Assembly (NCBI GenBank): GCA_018697195.1
Contig: CM031859.1
Coordinates: 51,460,261 to 51,524,260, forward strand
From: Certhia americana
Lineage: Eukaryota; Chordata; Aves; Passeriformes; Certhiidae
Direction of reading: 5' to 3'
DNA: 64,000 nucleotides
Under the pieces are notes generated by a model. The model saw nothing but the letters and a program-made list of their open reading frames with translations. It did no database searches and was not told the origin of the DNA. Made by a program: the position numbers and the translations under genes. Of this stretch, positions 1 through 12,550 are shown in pieces (position 1 is the first letter of the stretch; the number at the start of each line of letters is the position of its first letter).

Positions 1-2499
1 TCTCAAACTGCTCCGAAGTCCTCCCTCCACAGATTATGCTTGGGGACCTCTGTACTAGGGCTTCTAGACATGGACCAAGGAAAGCAAAATTCTTCTTTGT
101 GCTTCTTCCTCTGAGCTATTGTTTCAAGAGCTGTTCTTGCTCTTCAGTTAGCCAACTTTTCAGGTCTCCCTCTAGAATGAGGTTCTAGCTCTGGGAACAG
201 CTTACAAAGCATTACAAAGACAGAAGTAAAAATTTTTTTTATTTAAATTCTGCTTTATTTACCTTCTACATTTATTTACCTTCTGTGATTCAGTTATGCA
301 ATGTTAGCACTCAGAAAAGAAAAACAGGCATGAGACCTAGGTTTGCTTCAGAGTTAGGAACAATTGGACATGGGAGAAGGTGGACAAAAAAAGAGGAAAA
401 GAATGAAGTGGAAGAGGAGGACAAAGAGCCACTAGGGGGCACGGAAATCCTTCAGCATTCTTGGCCATTATTCTGCCTATTCTGCACCACAGGGAAAAGC
501 AAACGGTACTGAAAATTATGAAAAATACAGTCCCCTCTCAACCAACTGCTTGGATAAAATAAAAGTGCTTTCTACAATTACTAAAAGCTATGAACTAAAG
601 CAGCCTTGAAAAAAAATTATAAAGGACAGCTCAGTTGTTTGAGCATGGTGCTCAAGCTTGTGGATTCAATCCATTCACTTAAAAGTTGGACTTGATCATC
701 TCTGTGGGTCCCTTCAACTCAGAATATTCTGTGATACTGTGAAAGACCAGGTCAGACATGAAGCTATTCACTTTTTTTTTTCCCCTTGAAGATGCCTGTG
801 GACAGAAAACTTTACCTGAAACCAGCTGAAACACTCTCATCTGCATCAATTAAGAGAGAAGAGTTCTGTAAGACTGAAGAACAGCAAATGCTATTCCATA
901 TTCTAGTAAACCTTTATTTAATAAAGACTATTAAATCCCACCAAATCGATGGTTTAGAAGCTATTATAAAGAAACTCTCAGTAAAAGATAAACACTTTGA
1001 ACTCTCCAAAGGAAATAGAAAATCAACTGTGTTTAACTATTCTTGAAGCATTCCTGGTGACTCTAAGGCTTTAATTTAAGTTCTAGCATGACATCTAGAT
1101 TCTGTGCAGAGAATTCTCAACAAAGTTATAACTTACACATATACATTTCATTCTTCCCAGTATATCTGTTATCGAACCTAATCCTTTCAAGAGCCCACTC
1201 TGCCATTGCAGTGGCTCCAAGTAATTTGTATAAGCATACAGAGAGAATACGAAATGTATGGAACTAGAATCACTGAGATTTACTGAATGCAGAACTCTGA
1301 AGGAAAGCCTGGACCGCAAATAAGAAAAGAAATGACCTTGCTTAGCTTCAGCTCCTTTTTCGTTGGTATAAAGCTCAAAGAAGTTGAGAATCGCAGATTA
1401 AAATTTTTTTTAAAAAATCAATTTAGAAAAAAAATCACATATATATACATCTATATTTTTAATATTACTAGTGCTTATAAAATATCCAGATGAAAACTTC
1501 CCCCAAATCCATTTATATCTATCAAGCATGACATTCCCGTATTAAGAAAAGCATCTTGTGGTGTTCCAGAAAGAAAACAAAGTGTCCTATACCCTTTGAA
1601 AACTGGACTGTCCCATTTATTTTGTCTGGTCACAAATAAAATCGAAGATATTGTGGGGTTTATGGTATTTAGTTTCATCAACAGAAAAAAAATCATCACT
1701 AAAGACAAAAATCAGATTAACCAGTTTTTGTGTTGATGTTCATACTGGAAGGGGAAATTAAGTGTTCCATTTACATGGTTAAATCCTGAAAATTGGGACT
1801 GGTACACAAAAAAGTACCAGACACTCACCACAACTACAAACCAGGTGTAAGAGGAAGACCCTCTTCCCTGGCAGCTGGCAGAGCCTTATTTCAACATTGC
1901 CAAGTCCATTTACTAATCCACAGAAAGAACTATAGCACATGTAAAAGTTGTCCAAATGGGTGGCATGAGAAAAAAATTGCCACCAAACCCCAACATCTTC
2001 AACTTCATAGTGAAACACAAGATTCACGACTCAAGCACAGTGCAAGAACTGCATCTGTTCTTCCATTTCATGCAGCTCCAAGCACAATTTTGATAAAATA
2101 CAAACCATTTTGTAATGGCAGCCATTCTACTTAATTTTTTTTTTTTACTTTAGAATGTGAGAAATTACTACTTTTATCTGTTTCTGAAGGTCAAACTACA
2201 GAAGCACAGCTTATCTGACATGTAATTTCACCATATACTGCTGTGAGAAACTGAAATGACATTTTTAAAAGAAAAGGCTAAAAAGAACACAATGTTGGAA
2301 TTTAAAGTTATGAATCACTTACAAGAACACTTAAATCACAGTTTGAAGGGACTGACAGCATTTTTTTTTTTTACCATTAAAGCTCCATTCTATGACTTGC
2401 ATATAAAATTGCATCAGAAGTGTAGCGCAACACCTCCATCTAAAAACAATCTCAAAAAGCTAATTTTTCTCCAAAACCTTAATGTGTATCAATACTTGC
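1..2499 (-). other. ECHDC1: ECHDC1 intron, downstream part runs off the window
   Basis: This intron starts with GCAAGT at 2,499 and continues past position 1. It contains the SINE at 620-743 on the opposite strand. I searched the minus strand for the next ECHDC1 segment, the region that encodes the GGGAE oxyanion motif, and did not find it. Confidence 0.75.
620..743 (+). mobile_element. tRNA-Ile-derived SINE with CR1 tail (TguSINE1-like)
   Basis: The 5' part resembles tRNA-Ile. A box A-like AGCTCAGTTG lies near 628, followed by GAGCATGGTGCT, and a box B-like GGATTCAATCC lies near 662. The 3' part is a CR1 3' end: CATTCACTTAAAAGTTGGAC..GATCATC..GTGGGTCCCTTC.AACTCAGAATATTCTGTGAT. A tRNA-Ile head joined to a CR1-X-type tail is the structure of TguSINE1 described in songbirds. 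Such SINEs are copied by the CR1 reverse transcriptase that recognises the shared tail. The copy is diverged and has lost several bases in the tRNA part. It lies antisense inside an ECHDC1 intron. The family name is from memory. Confidence 0.75.
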
Positions 2500-2642
2500 C
2501 TGGGAGTTGGATATTTCTTTGACAGCATTCAAATCAGATCCTGAACAAAAAGTGTTTCCTGCACCATGGATTATAAGACCTTTGCCATCCTTCCATTTTT
2601 CCAGTTCAGTTACCCTCTCCTGGAGTTCTACCATCATAGTAC
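2500..2642 (-). CDS. ECHDC1: ECHDC1 second coding exon (first oxyanion-hole segment)
   Basis: This 143-base exon supplies two bases of the split glycine codon and then 47 full codons, ending in phase 0 at residue 121. Reading on from the exon at 7,486-7,707, the junction gives NAFTG then TMM, matching the vertebrate NAFSGVMM region. The motif GKGLI.HGAGNTFCSGSDLNAVK is diagnostic: the SGSDL segment contributes the first backbone amide of the crotonase oxyanion hole that stabilises the thioester enolate. The acceptor is strong, with a long pyrimidine tract (TTTGTTTCTCCCCTCTTGTGGCAG). The donor is unusual: CAG|GCAAGT, a consensus GC-type splice site instead of GT. No downstream GT restores a better match to the family, and the next residues in homologues begin right after this point. 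The next exon is not in the window. A plus-strand ORF overlaps here but is only an antisense shadow. Confidence 0.93.
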
Positions 2643-2888
2643 CTGCCACAAGAGGGGAGAAACAAAGACTTTTAATAGGAAATTATTATCAGCATCATGT
2701 TTTTACATTTTCCACCAGCAAAACCAAATCAGAGTTAATAAGTGATGGGCTTAAAATCAAAAGGTTTCAAAATCAAAAACTTATCATCTTAAGTCCTGCA
2801 CACAATCACCAAAATACATTTGTTCTCCAAGGATGCACTTCCCAAAATTCTGAAGGATATTCTGTACGTAGGAGATTTGTGTTACATC

Positions 2889-2931
2889 AAAAAAAACACA
2901 AAACAAATAAACAAACAAAAAACCAAACCCC
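2889..2931 (+). repeat. A/C-only low-complexity tract
   Basis: A and C make up almost all bases (ACACAAAACAAATAAACAAAC type), in an ECHDC1 intron. Confidence 0.85.
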
Positions 2932-3889
2932 TATCATATTTATTTGTTTGCAATTGCATACATTCAGGACAGATGTGTCCATCCATAGTCATTTTGAAAT
3001 TACTGATATTCCTCTCTGCCCAAACAACTGGCAGAGAATAGAAAAGAATCATGTCCAAGGTGGGCTCAAGGCACATCCAGACAATGTTAACATAGGTTCT
3101 AAAAAGACTCACTTTTTAAAGCATATCATCATACAGTAGTAGCTTTCATTCCTTGTTTAAACATGCAGTTTTCATTGTTGAGAATTTCATTTCATCAAAA
3201 AACATCATAAACATCGTATTTGCTAAAGTACCCTTCCTGACATGGAACTCTACAAACTTCTGTTTCTACAGCTCATCCTAGACAGCAGCATCTTCCACAG
3301 CAATGGAACATACCTGCATTAATTTAAAGCTCTTCCTCTCTGAATGCCTATGACTCAGTTATATACATAAGAGAAAACATTTGCAGAAATTAATTTCAGA
3401 AAGCAGAATACATACAGGTTGATGACACTCTCAGCTTTATCCTTCTTTGACAAGAATTTAGATGGACAGGCCTATGCTCTTCAGATAGAACAGATAGAAA
3501 CAAATGTGCTTTCAATTAATACGCTCAAGGGCTCTCTCCTCTGCCAACAGTGTTGTTTTTTTAACTCTACACTGCATGCACAGGAATCATCCTCTTCTGA
3601 AATTTTCCATTAGAAGCCAATCCATGGGACATTCATGTTTTCATCCTGCTTTTTTTTTTTCTTTTTTCTTACAGTTCATTATGAAGTAAGCTTCCCAGTA
3701 CCACATCAAGAGTGAACACTGAGTAAAGCACTTACCCCTTAGGCTTGGGCTCAGTTGCTGAAATAACACAGTTTGACAATGTTTCTGAGGTGGCCAATAA
3801 TTAAGTGGCCATTACATATTATATGCCAGAATAGCATTGAGTTCCTTTTTTTTTTTTTTACCCACTGTCAAGTCCATACTTTGATTGTC

Positions 3890-4480
3890 TAAAAAATCCC
3901 AGCAGTTTTGCCAGTTGCTTGCCCTTCTGCATTTATAATTTGGTCATGCTTTTTGTATGTAGCACATTACATTTGCTTTCACTAAATTTCATCCTGTTGA
4001 TCTTGAGCTCCTTGTAGCAGCTAATCAAGATCACTTTGCATGCCTCTCCTCTAGTACAAAAAATAATCTTGCAAGCTCTCCTGACATGGAGTCATCGGAC
4101 AATTGCAGCAGTTCATCTTCTGTTTCATCATCCAAGCCAGGAATGAAAATACTGAGCAGAACTAGGCCTAGATGAGATTTTTGTGGGTCTTCATTTGAAA
4201 TGCTTCTCCAGCCTGATGGCATACTCAACAATTTTTCTGCAAATGCTGCTGTTCAAACAGGTGCACTAACCCTGTGGATTTCCCTTGTTGCATATTTGCC
4301 TTCTTAAGTCTTCTTAACAAAAAGGTACATGGGCTGGCATCCAAGCTTTGTCAGAGTCAAATACAGCAGAACCACTGCTTGTGGTTCTTTTAATAGGCAA
4401 AGCAGTGAGGTGTTGAAGAGTCTTTCCACAGAGTGTTCCAAGCCAAAAATCCAGTTAACTGAAAAATTGCGGGATCCATA
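3890..4480 (-). mobile_element. Degraded CR1/L3-type LINE fragment (reverse transcriptase region)
   Basis: On the minus strand, broken frames preserve the order of a non-LTR reverse transcriptase. VVLLYLTLTKL near 4,370 corresponds to the conserved YLDFSKAF block. LGLVLLSIFIPGLDD near 4,140 corresponds to LGPVLFNIFINDLDD. LSDDS just after it corresponds to the FADDT catalytic block. The sequence FSESKCNVLH near 3,970 corresponds to the conserved F...K..VLH segment. There are stops and frameshifts between the blocks, and the first aspartate of the catalytic motif region is eroded, so the element is dead. The high divergence suggests an old insertion. The limits are approximate. Confidence 0.75.
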
Positions 4481-7400
4481 TAAGCCTGTTACATGCAATA
4501 GCAGGGGACAAGAGACACTGGCCAGAGCCTCTTCTATCCTCCTGTGAGAGGCTCTTTTCCACGTCTGACAACACTGAACTATTGTTTTACCAACATATAC
4601 AGTTCCTGATGTTTGATATAACGAAGGCACAACACTAAAGCAAATCCTCATTCTGCCCATCTTCATATTTCAGTATTTGATACCATTAAGTTCATGCTCT
4701 TTACAGAATTAATAATAAATAATAATTTGTTTGCATCTTAACTATTATCTGAGAATAAATGTTTTCAAGTAAATTCTGAAAAACAAAAATTATAACTATT
4801 TTCTAATTCCTACAGGTTGGTTTTCTTCTCTTTGAAACTACATTCAAGTTTAGCTCAGTGAGAGGCTGGATGGCTGAAATTGGTTCTACCAGACATAAAC
4901 TGATGTTTTAGAATTTGTTTCAAAGAGATCCTTTCAAACAGGTGGCTATCAGATACCAATTAAGAAGAGAAAAAAAAGGCATAACAATCTCCGTATCACC
5001 CATTAGCAATTTGCCAACAGTTTTGATCTGTTTTTGATTTCATGAGTTGCTCAAGCTTAGAATAAATATAATTCCTTTGAGATAAAAAACTGCTGTGTAA
5101 AGTAAATGCCTGGAAAATCAAATTTCCCTCAACAGTTTAATAACGTTTTGCAGCTTTCTAGAGGGAGCATGCATGGATATATAAATTGACACCTGCCTGT
5201 ATTGAGAAGCTCTGAGCACAGATTCAACAGAATTTCATGGGGAGGTAGCTGTATCTACAGGTGCTGGCTGATGAAGTCAACCAGGTTCTGCTGAGGCAAT
5301 TCAGGGGTAGCACACCCCATCCTGCCCCTTTAAGAGCATTATTTGATACACAGCTGAAGGAAAAGGACTAAGCTCCTAGTTTCTCAGCAACTCCATTTTA
5401 TAGACAATAACATTAAAAATTAAATTAAGATCAGCATAAATTAAGATGCCATACCATTCACTGCAGCAGCAAAGGGGCAAGCCTGATTTTGCTTCTACTC
5501 TCTCCCCCATAAAAACAGAAGTCTGTAGCAGAGGTGTACAGCACAAAGAAGCAACATCTCGAACTGACAGTAAGATTTTCCAGAACAATTTTTTTGTGGC
5601 TATTGCCTAGCAAAATGGAGTATAGCTCTCTACAGGGCTTTACACACAGCTGTAAAACAGAACTGCCTGATCCCACGGCTCATTTGTTATATGCTAATGA
5701 GGATCCACAACAAAGACAGAGCTATTAATTTCCTCAGTAGTTTTTGTAGCTCATCTTTGCTACTAGAGCATCTAACTGACATACACTAACAAGTTATTTT
5801 CACAGCAGTCCTGTAAGGAGAGAAGAGATTATTTTACAGACAACTAACTGAGAGAGAAAATGTCTGCTAATTTTGGGCTCTTGACTCCAGATGTGTGATA
5901 TGATTTCAGCACATTAACGTTACACAGAACATTGTATAGGCAAAGAACAGCTGTCAGTTGCCTAAATGGCAGCTGCACCTGCTCAGCACTGCCACCAACC
6001 ACTTCTGAGACTCTCCTGCCAAGCACAGAGAAAACAGAGAACATATTTGCAAGTTTCTATGAAAGTTTGGTTTAAGCAATTTGACTTTTATTACTCCTGA
6101 TCTTCAAAAAGCAGAAAAACCCAGTTTGCTCTCCTTTTGCTGTTATAGCTCATTCCTCACACCCCTTTCAACTTCCACAACAAATAAGCTAAAAACACAC
6201 AGTCTACACAAGGTGTACATTGCACAGCCCTGTTTTGAGTCAAAAAGACAAAGCAATCTGTAAAAATGAAGAAACAACAATGCAATTATGATTGTATAAC
6301 AGCAAATATGCTGACAGGGAGGCAAGCAGAAAGACAATTCCTATGCTAACATCTTTTAGCTACAACTTCTTAAGTTAGGGAATGATTTTATAAGTGAGTT
6401 TAAGTGAAACAAAAGAGAATGCAGAAACATCTAGGTGCATTAAAACAAATTCTGCTGCTCTCTTCTTCTCTCTGAAAGGTTCCTTTCAGCTAACAATCAC
6501 TAGTGGAAAGAGTAGATTGACATTCTGCATGTAAGGGGCACATTTTGCTAGTGTGTTGCAAAATGTTTGCTCCCAGCAAAGGAACAGTGAGAACTGGACA
6601 GGAAGACAGAACAGCAACAAAGAAATTAGCAAGATGACACAAACATATCTACTTCAAAATATTAACAGAAGAAAACATTCTTACAGAAAGGTTTATGCAC
6701 AGCTCCAGCTCAGGCAGATTCACACCCTGAACCTGTGCCATTCATATCTGAAGAGTGGCATAAACTGGAATAATCTAGATAATTAAGAAGAGACAGCAAA
6801 TATATTCAACTTGGAGAACAAAAACCTCTCATAATACAAGATTAATAAAATAGGGCACTTGGTTTTGATAGCTAAGTACTCTCCAGCGTAAAAGCATATT
6901 AAATAGATCACTGACCTGCAACAGCTGAGAATACCCAGCCTACCTGATCTTTAATTAACCATTCACTGATATTTAAGGCATAAGGCAAATGAAAAACAAC
7001 TGGAAGCCAGTTTGGGTGAGTGGAAAAGACCCAACTACAGAATTTTAATATACAGGGAAGGCTTTAGGTAAAGAAGCAAGAAGTCAACTCAGTCTTTCTT
7101 TCTTTCTACATCACCTACAAAAGAAAAGATTGTCTCATGCCCACAAAAATGCCCTCCATATTTCCAGAGCAGTGATGGCAAAATGAGTGGAGATGCAAGA
7201 AAGAGCTCAGTGGCAGAATTGTGTTAATACTTAAACAACATGGGGAGAAGCACATTCTGCAAGACAGTCCCTGTGTCACTGAGAATTTCGTAGATTCTTA
7301 TGACATTTATAGCAAAGTTACTTCTCAAAACACTGGACACCTTTGCTGCACATCTGAATAAAACTTACACATTTACCTTTTAACTAAGGCATGGTGAGGC

Positions 7401-7485
7401 AGTGTTTCTCTTTCTTTAGGCAAAACAGGTATCTGAACAAGAGAAAAAACAAAACCAACCAGCAATCCCATCAACTAATTAATAC

Positions 7486-7707
7486 CTGTAAAGGCATTCA
7501 TTAGCTTTGGGTTATTCAAAGTAAGTATTCCAATGCCATTGTCTTCTTTGGAAAGGTTGATGGATCCACCAGAAAACTGTTGAAGTTTCTTCCTTATTAA
7601 ATCTTCTTCATAGCCATGAGCACCATTATACAGTGACAACCTTCTCTGTAGTAGTATCCTTTTTCTTGTAGTCTGAAGTAAGTTATTCCACAGAACAAGG
7701 GCCATTT
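7486..7707 (-). CDS. ECHDC1: ECHDC1 first coding exon (ethylmalonyl-CoA decarboxylase N-terminus)
   Basis: ECHDC1 is a cytosolic crotonase-fold enzyme. It decarboxylates ethylmalonyl-CoA, and more weakly methylmalonyl-CoA, which are side products of acetyl-CoA carboxylase; this is a metabolite-repair role. The ATG is at 7,705 and 73 complete codons follow, ending one base into codon 74. The stretch KEDNGIGILTLNNP followed by MNAF matches vertebrate ECHDC1 almost exactly, as do LQQF.GGSI and SLY..HG just before it. This is the start of the crotonase fold. The exon is bounded by a good acceptor (ATTTCCAG|AA, two bases before the ATG) and a donor (ACAG|GTATTA, intron starting at 7,485). The extreme N-terminus differs from the mammalian one, as expected for that variable region. 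The codon split by the intron is completed correctly by the exon at 2,500-2,642. The gene call rests on remembered family sequence, but the match is strong. Confidence 0.93.
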
Positions 7708-10700
7708 CTGGAAATGCATAGATCAGGGGAGAAAAAAAATCAGGAAATTTCCTTTGAAATCTACTTCAGTCCTCTGAGAAAAAGTGAAATATGACAGCAG
7801 AAACTAAAATAAAGGTGATACAATCATAACAGTTGACAGAAATCACTGCAAACTAGATTTGCAAAATTCTTGGTTTGACTTTAACCCCACAAAATTAACA
7901 GAAGGAGTTTTATTGAGTGATTTTAGCAGTTAAGCCAGATACTAGCATCTTTTAATATATTTCTTTGTAAAATTTACCAAAGAAAGCATTTATGTGCAGA
8001 ACACAAAAGAGGTTCAAAAACTATAGTAAGACTCCTATGTATTCCACTAGACCAATTTATTCTGTAATAATCTTCCAAACCCTCCCTCACTCTTCCCTCT
8101 AAAAAAATACAAAGACCCTCAAACACCACACCTAAAATGGAGCAAAAATCTTATCACATCGCACAGCTTTCAAGATCTGGATGTCCTGCTTTTCTCTAGG
8201 CAACTATTAGAGCAGGACCTTCCCAAGAGAAATACTTGAAGAACTTAAAAATTAAGAACTGAAGATCATTCTTATATCAAAGTCTGTTCCCCATCACTTA
8301 ATTCCATTAACACAGTTGTCTCAACCCATCTGAAAACTAATTAGTCTGCCTAGCCCCTGACTGCTATGTGCTTTTCCCAGTCATCCCAGTAGCACTTTGA
8401 GTTGATCTCATTTGGGCACAGAATCTGTGCAGTGCTCCAAAGGATGAGAAGTGTGCAACAGTATTATGCACTGAGTGCCATACTTGCCTTTTATACAGTT
8501 AATAATATTTGTAAACTATTTTTGTGTACCAGTATACCCATGGCTTATTCATCTCCATATTTCCACTCTACAGTGTATGACTGTAGATCAGGAAGTAAAA
8601 AGGAAGTAATTATCATATATTACACTTGATCAGCATCTCTGCCTTAATTTATTTACTTTGGAAACAATCTGCTGGAGAAAATGGTTTACAAGTGACTTGA
8701 AAGAAAATGAGTAAAGCCTGAACTGGAAACAGCTGATATAGAAATAAAGTCATCTGGGAAACAAATCAGAACGGGAATCAAAAGAACCTCCACAGAACAC
8801 AGAAGAAAAAAAAAACAACAAACTTGTTATTTTGCAATTTGATAGAGTAGTCCTATCTTTTTTCCCCAACCTACTTATTAATGGGCTTGGCCATTCAGAA
8901 GACATGGTAGATGCTCATTTTTTTTTGATAACCGGGAAAAGACCTTCTTTGTTTCTGAATCATATTTAGCAGACACAAGTTACTTTCAAAATTGGCAAGT
9001 AGCTGTTGGAAAGTTTTTTTCTAAGATGAACTCAGAACACAAACACATTCACTGAGACAGAATTTGTTGACAGCTATATTGTATGCTCTGTTCAGGGTAT
9101 CTTACAGTTTATAGACTCAACATCTTTGAAAGCCTTGATTATTTACACATATTCAGGTAAATGCACATAAAAAACCACACACAATTATCTAATGAAACAA
9201 GTGAACAGCCCTGTCAGGTGAACACTTATCTTGTCACTGGCTGTACCATCCTACACTAAACTTGAAAATGCTTCTGTTGGTGCAGTTATAGTCCTCACTC
9301 AAAGGGAGGAGGAGTTTGCAGAGCAACCACACTATGGAATGTGAAGGAACATGAAGCAACACCAGGCAACTGTGAAGAACCATCTATGCCAGTAGATTCA
9401 TAGCTGTCCTGCCAAATTGCACCTACCAATACAACAGGCTCTCACAAGCTCAACACAAAGAAACTAGTAAGGCCTACACAAATCTATGCATTATAAAATC
9501 ATCTACACAAGAAATTGTAAAGGAATGGATTTTTAATATCTGTTGACAAGCAAGGCTTTAATCTGTCATGATGAACTTTTCCAAAGTGTAAACTAATAAA
9601 ACTAATTACAAAATTTAATCAAGTTTAAAATCTAATTGAATACAAGATTCACTACTTCATAAAAAACATCCCCTGGCTGCTGCTGCTGCTGCACCCAAAC
9701 ACTCTCCATCTATGCACATTCTAATAGTCTGCAACACTTCAACTACCACCTTTAAGATCTTTTAAAATTTTATTTAAAGACAGAAAATGGGTTTCTAAAG
9801 CTCATTTCTACTAAATGATTCTTTTTATATCCAGGCTCTCGAGAGACAGCCTTCCTTTTTCTCTAAAACCTCAGTAGTCATTCCTCAGCATATATCAATG
9901 CAATACAACTTTCCTTCCAGCTACCAGTTTCTCTCTCAGCAGAGAACCAACATGAAATACAGGGACAGCCTTTCCTTATAAAGTGTACCTTGAACTCCCA
10001 ATTTTTGACGAATACAAAGTGTCCCCAATTCTCATAGAAAAACAGAATAGCTGGCATTCTGTAGGGAGCCCCAATGACTGGCTTGAAAACAAAGAGGAAG
10101 GGGGAAAAAAAAGGCCATTCTGCTAACTTAACCACTTTCTGACTTAAACTTTTTTCATGACTTTTAAACACTACAGAATTTCTCATGACAAGAAATATAC
10201 TGAGCAAAACAGACTTAAGATATGGAAATTTTATTCCAATGGAAAAAGAGTCTGTCATTTTCCACTGCGTGGTTATATGCATTAAGAGCTCTTTAATATT
10301 ATCACTATGGTAATAAAGAACAGCAGCAAGTGCAGGATTAGAAAACAAATTGGACACCGCTGCCTGCTGATTATGACTCATGATTAATGACTCATGCAAG
10401 GTATAATCTTTGAATTATTTTTTTACAACCATCTCCTACTGTATTGGTCAGTGCATGATACTATTTTTTAATAAGAATATTTTACCAGTTCAGTCTGACT
10501 GAGTTAACCACTCAGGAAAAGCATGACAGGAAGAGCTAGAGCCCTCTCAGTCTAAAGGGATTTCTGCTAATATCTGATAAATAACATCCAAATTTTCAAT
10601 CAGTACAAAGCACTCACAATTCACTGCATGACTGCAATTGATTTTTTCAGTATTTTGCACGGAAGCAGTGAAAGAAAGATGTTGCAGTAACACTTATGAT

Positions 10701-10871
10701 GTAGGACCAGCCAAGAGACATTTATTAACACTAAAATTTTTGGTTTTTCAGTTTAACATAATCACATCTATTTATACATACTTACAGAAATGGAGTCTAG
10801 TCTAATTTAAACAGGCAACATGCTATACCCATTAGCATCTGTACCAAATGTAGTTTATGCACAGCTCCTAT

Positions 10872-10977
10872 AACAAAAAAAAAAACAAAACCAACAACAA
10901 AAAACCCAAATAAACAAAAAAAATGAACCAACCAAACAAAAACAACAAAAAAAAACCCCAAACCACAAAAAACCCCT
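10872..10977 (+). repeat. A/C-only low-complexity tract (longest in window)
   Basis: About 105 bases are built almost wholly from A and C (AAAACAAAACCAACAACAAA type), with a single G and a few Ts. It is the longest of several similar tracts here. The A-rich minus-strand equivalent of TTTTGG/TTTGG runs is common in bird introns. Confidence 0.9.
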
Positions 10978-12518
10978 GACAGTATAAGAACAGCAGTGGA
11001 CAATAAGCATCGTTCATATATTTTAAGTGCTACAGCTTTATATATCACTGGTGACATGTAAGAGAGAAGTCAACAGTGTGGACATCAATAGTTGTTCATT
11101 TCACAGTTATTGTACCTCTTACATAAAACAACACTTTAAATCCCATTTGGCACTCAAGTGATTTTGTAACACCCTTGCCTGTGGGGTAGCAGACTGTGGG
11201 TTAATACAAACACATCGAATGCCAGCACTTCAGTACAAAGGACTGACACCCATTATGCAAGAGCAGCACATGTATCCATAACAGCAATATATGCATCTAC
11301 ATGCAGGAACTCACAATCTATGTATTTTTGTGCATGCAGATGTATCAGAGGCCTTCTGAAAGCCTCTGTAACTGCATAGGTAAAATTCAGACCTCACAAT
11401 GTTAATAAAACATAGTAATAATACGGACACCAACATCATGTTGTGTGTCAACAACCAACATCAATACTCCCTAACTAAGTAGATTCTTTGGGAAATTAGT
11501 AAGCCTTGAAAAAGGAAATTTACCTTTGCCATTTACCACTACTCTGTTGCAACCCAAATTTTTCTCCTAACACATGATGTATCAAACCACGTCACAACCT
11601 CCAGCAATGCTGCCAGCTGCAATTGTCACTGAACATAAAGATATCTGGTCAAAAGAAGGTAAGGGCTGTAGGTAGCAACTTTCTAGAAGAAAGGGTAGAA
11701 GAACTAATGGAAGCCAGAGAACTGAATCTTAGGAACCGTACGCTCAAACAAGCAATGCCACACTACAAAGCAAGTTAAAATACATGAGCAAGGAAAATTG
11801 CAGTTGAAAAAGGGTGCCTGAATTAGTGACACAAGTCAGGGAAAAAGAAACTGGGGAAAAAAGATGCAGGGATGTGTTTTCAATACATCAGGGAAATAAA
11901 CATGCCCTTTCATCTGGGGCAGAACGTGACAGGTGTGATGCACAGAGATATAGATACTGGAGAAAAAAAAACCCATCAACTGACTTTGTGGGTTTGGATG
12001 AAGGTATACTGAGATTAAGCATAACAGAAATAAGGGGATTCAACAGACAAAATCCACAAAATAAATCTCAGGGAGAAGAAAACATTCAAATGGCATTAAA
12101 AAACAATTAGGCACTTTTGTGACACTGCCAAAGGCATCAGGGGCACTTGGTCAAGAAGGACAAGAGATTAAGACTTGATTAAGACCTTTGGCAGCTGCAA
12201 TTTCAGCAACAAGCACAGAAGTGCAAAGACAGGGAAGAAGAGTTAGAAAATGTGAACTGGGGATGATGATGAGACGATTCACAATTCAACTCTGTGTGGG
12301 TGTCTTACCAGTCACTTTAGAAGGCGTTCACTGGTACTAGGGAACAGTGACTGTGACTGCCAGATGCTTCACCAAGTTCCTGCAGTGGCCAATTAATGGA
12401 AAGCAAAGGGTGGGCCAGCGCTGAGGGCCACCTGACTGACTGACCCTACAGCATGAAAGCAGATGAAAAGGCAGAGTGATGGAGAAACAAAGCATGAAAA
12501 GAGCCCATCTGTAAAAGA

Positions 12519-12550
12519 AAAAACAAACCAAAAAAACCCACAACAAAAAA
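12519..12550 (+). repeat. A/C-only low-complexity tract
   Basis: AAAACAAACCAAAAAAACCC followed by ACAACAAAAAA, with no G or T, in the upstream ECHDC1 intron. Confidence 0.8.

Larger units (their letters stand above)
2643..7485 (-). other. ECHDC1: ECHDC1 intron between the first two coding exons
   Basis: This is a 4.8-kb GT-AG intron. It contains a degraded CR1-type reverse transcriptase fragment at about 3,890-4,480 and an A/C-only tract at 2,889-2,931. The open frames within it are short and unlike any protein I know, apart from the reverse transcriptase remnant. Confidence 0.85.

Noticed and set aside
620..700. Functional tRNA-Ile gene
   Set aside because: The tRNA-like part lacks the anticodon arm and acceptor pairing and continues into a CR1 tail, so it is a SINE.
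1..2499. Next ECHDC1 exon (GGGAE region)
   Set aside because: I searched the minus strand by eye for the conserved segment and did not find it; it is probably left of the window.
2507..3139. 210-codon plus-strand ORF
   Set aside because: It is antisense to the ECHDC1 exon at its start and then runs through intron and an A/C tract. It has no domain; the real coding sense is the minus strand.
9878..10399. 173-codon minus-strand ORF in the ECHDC1 upstream intron
   Set aside because: It has no recognisable family, no splice-site support and composition like the surrounding intron; its length is possible by chance in 64 kb.
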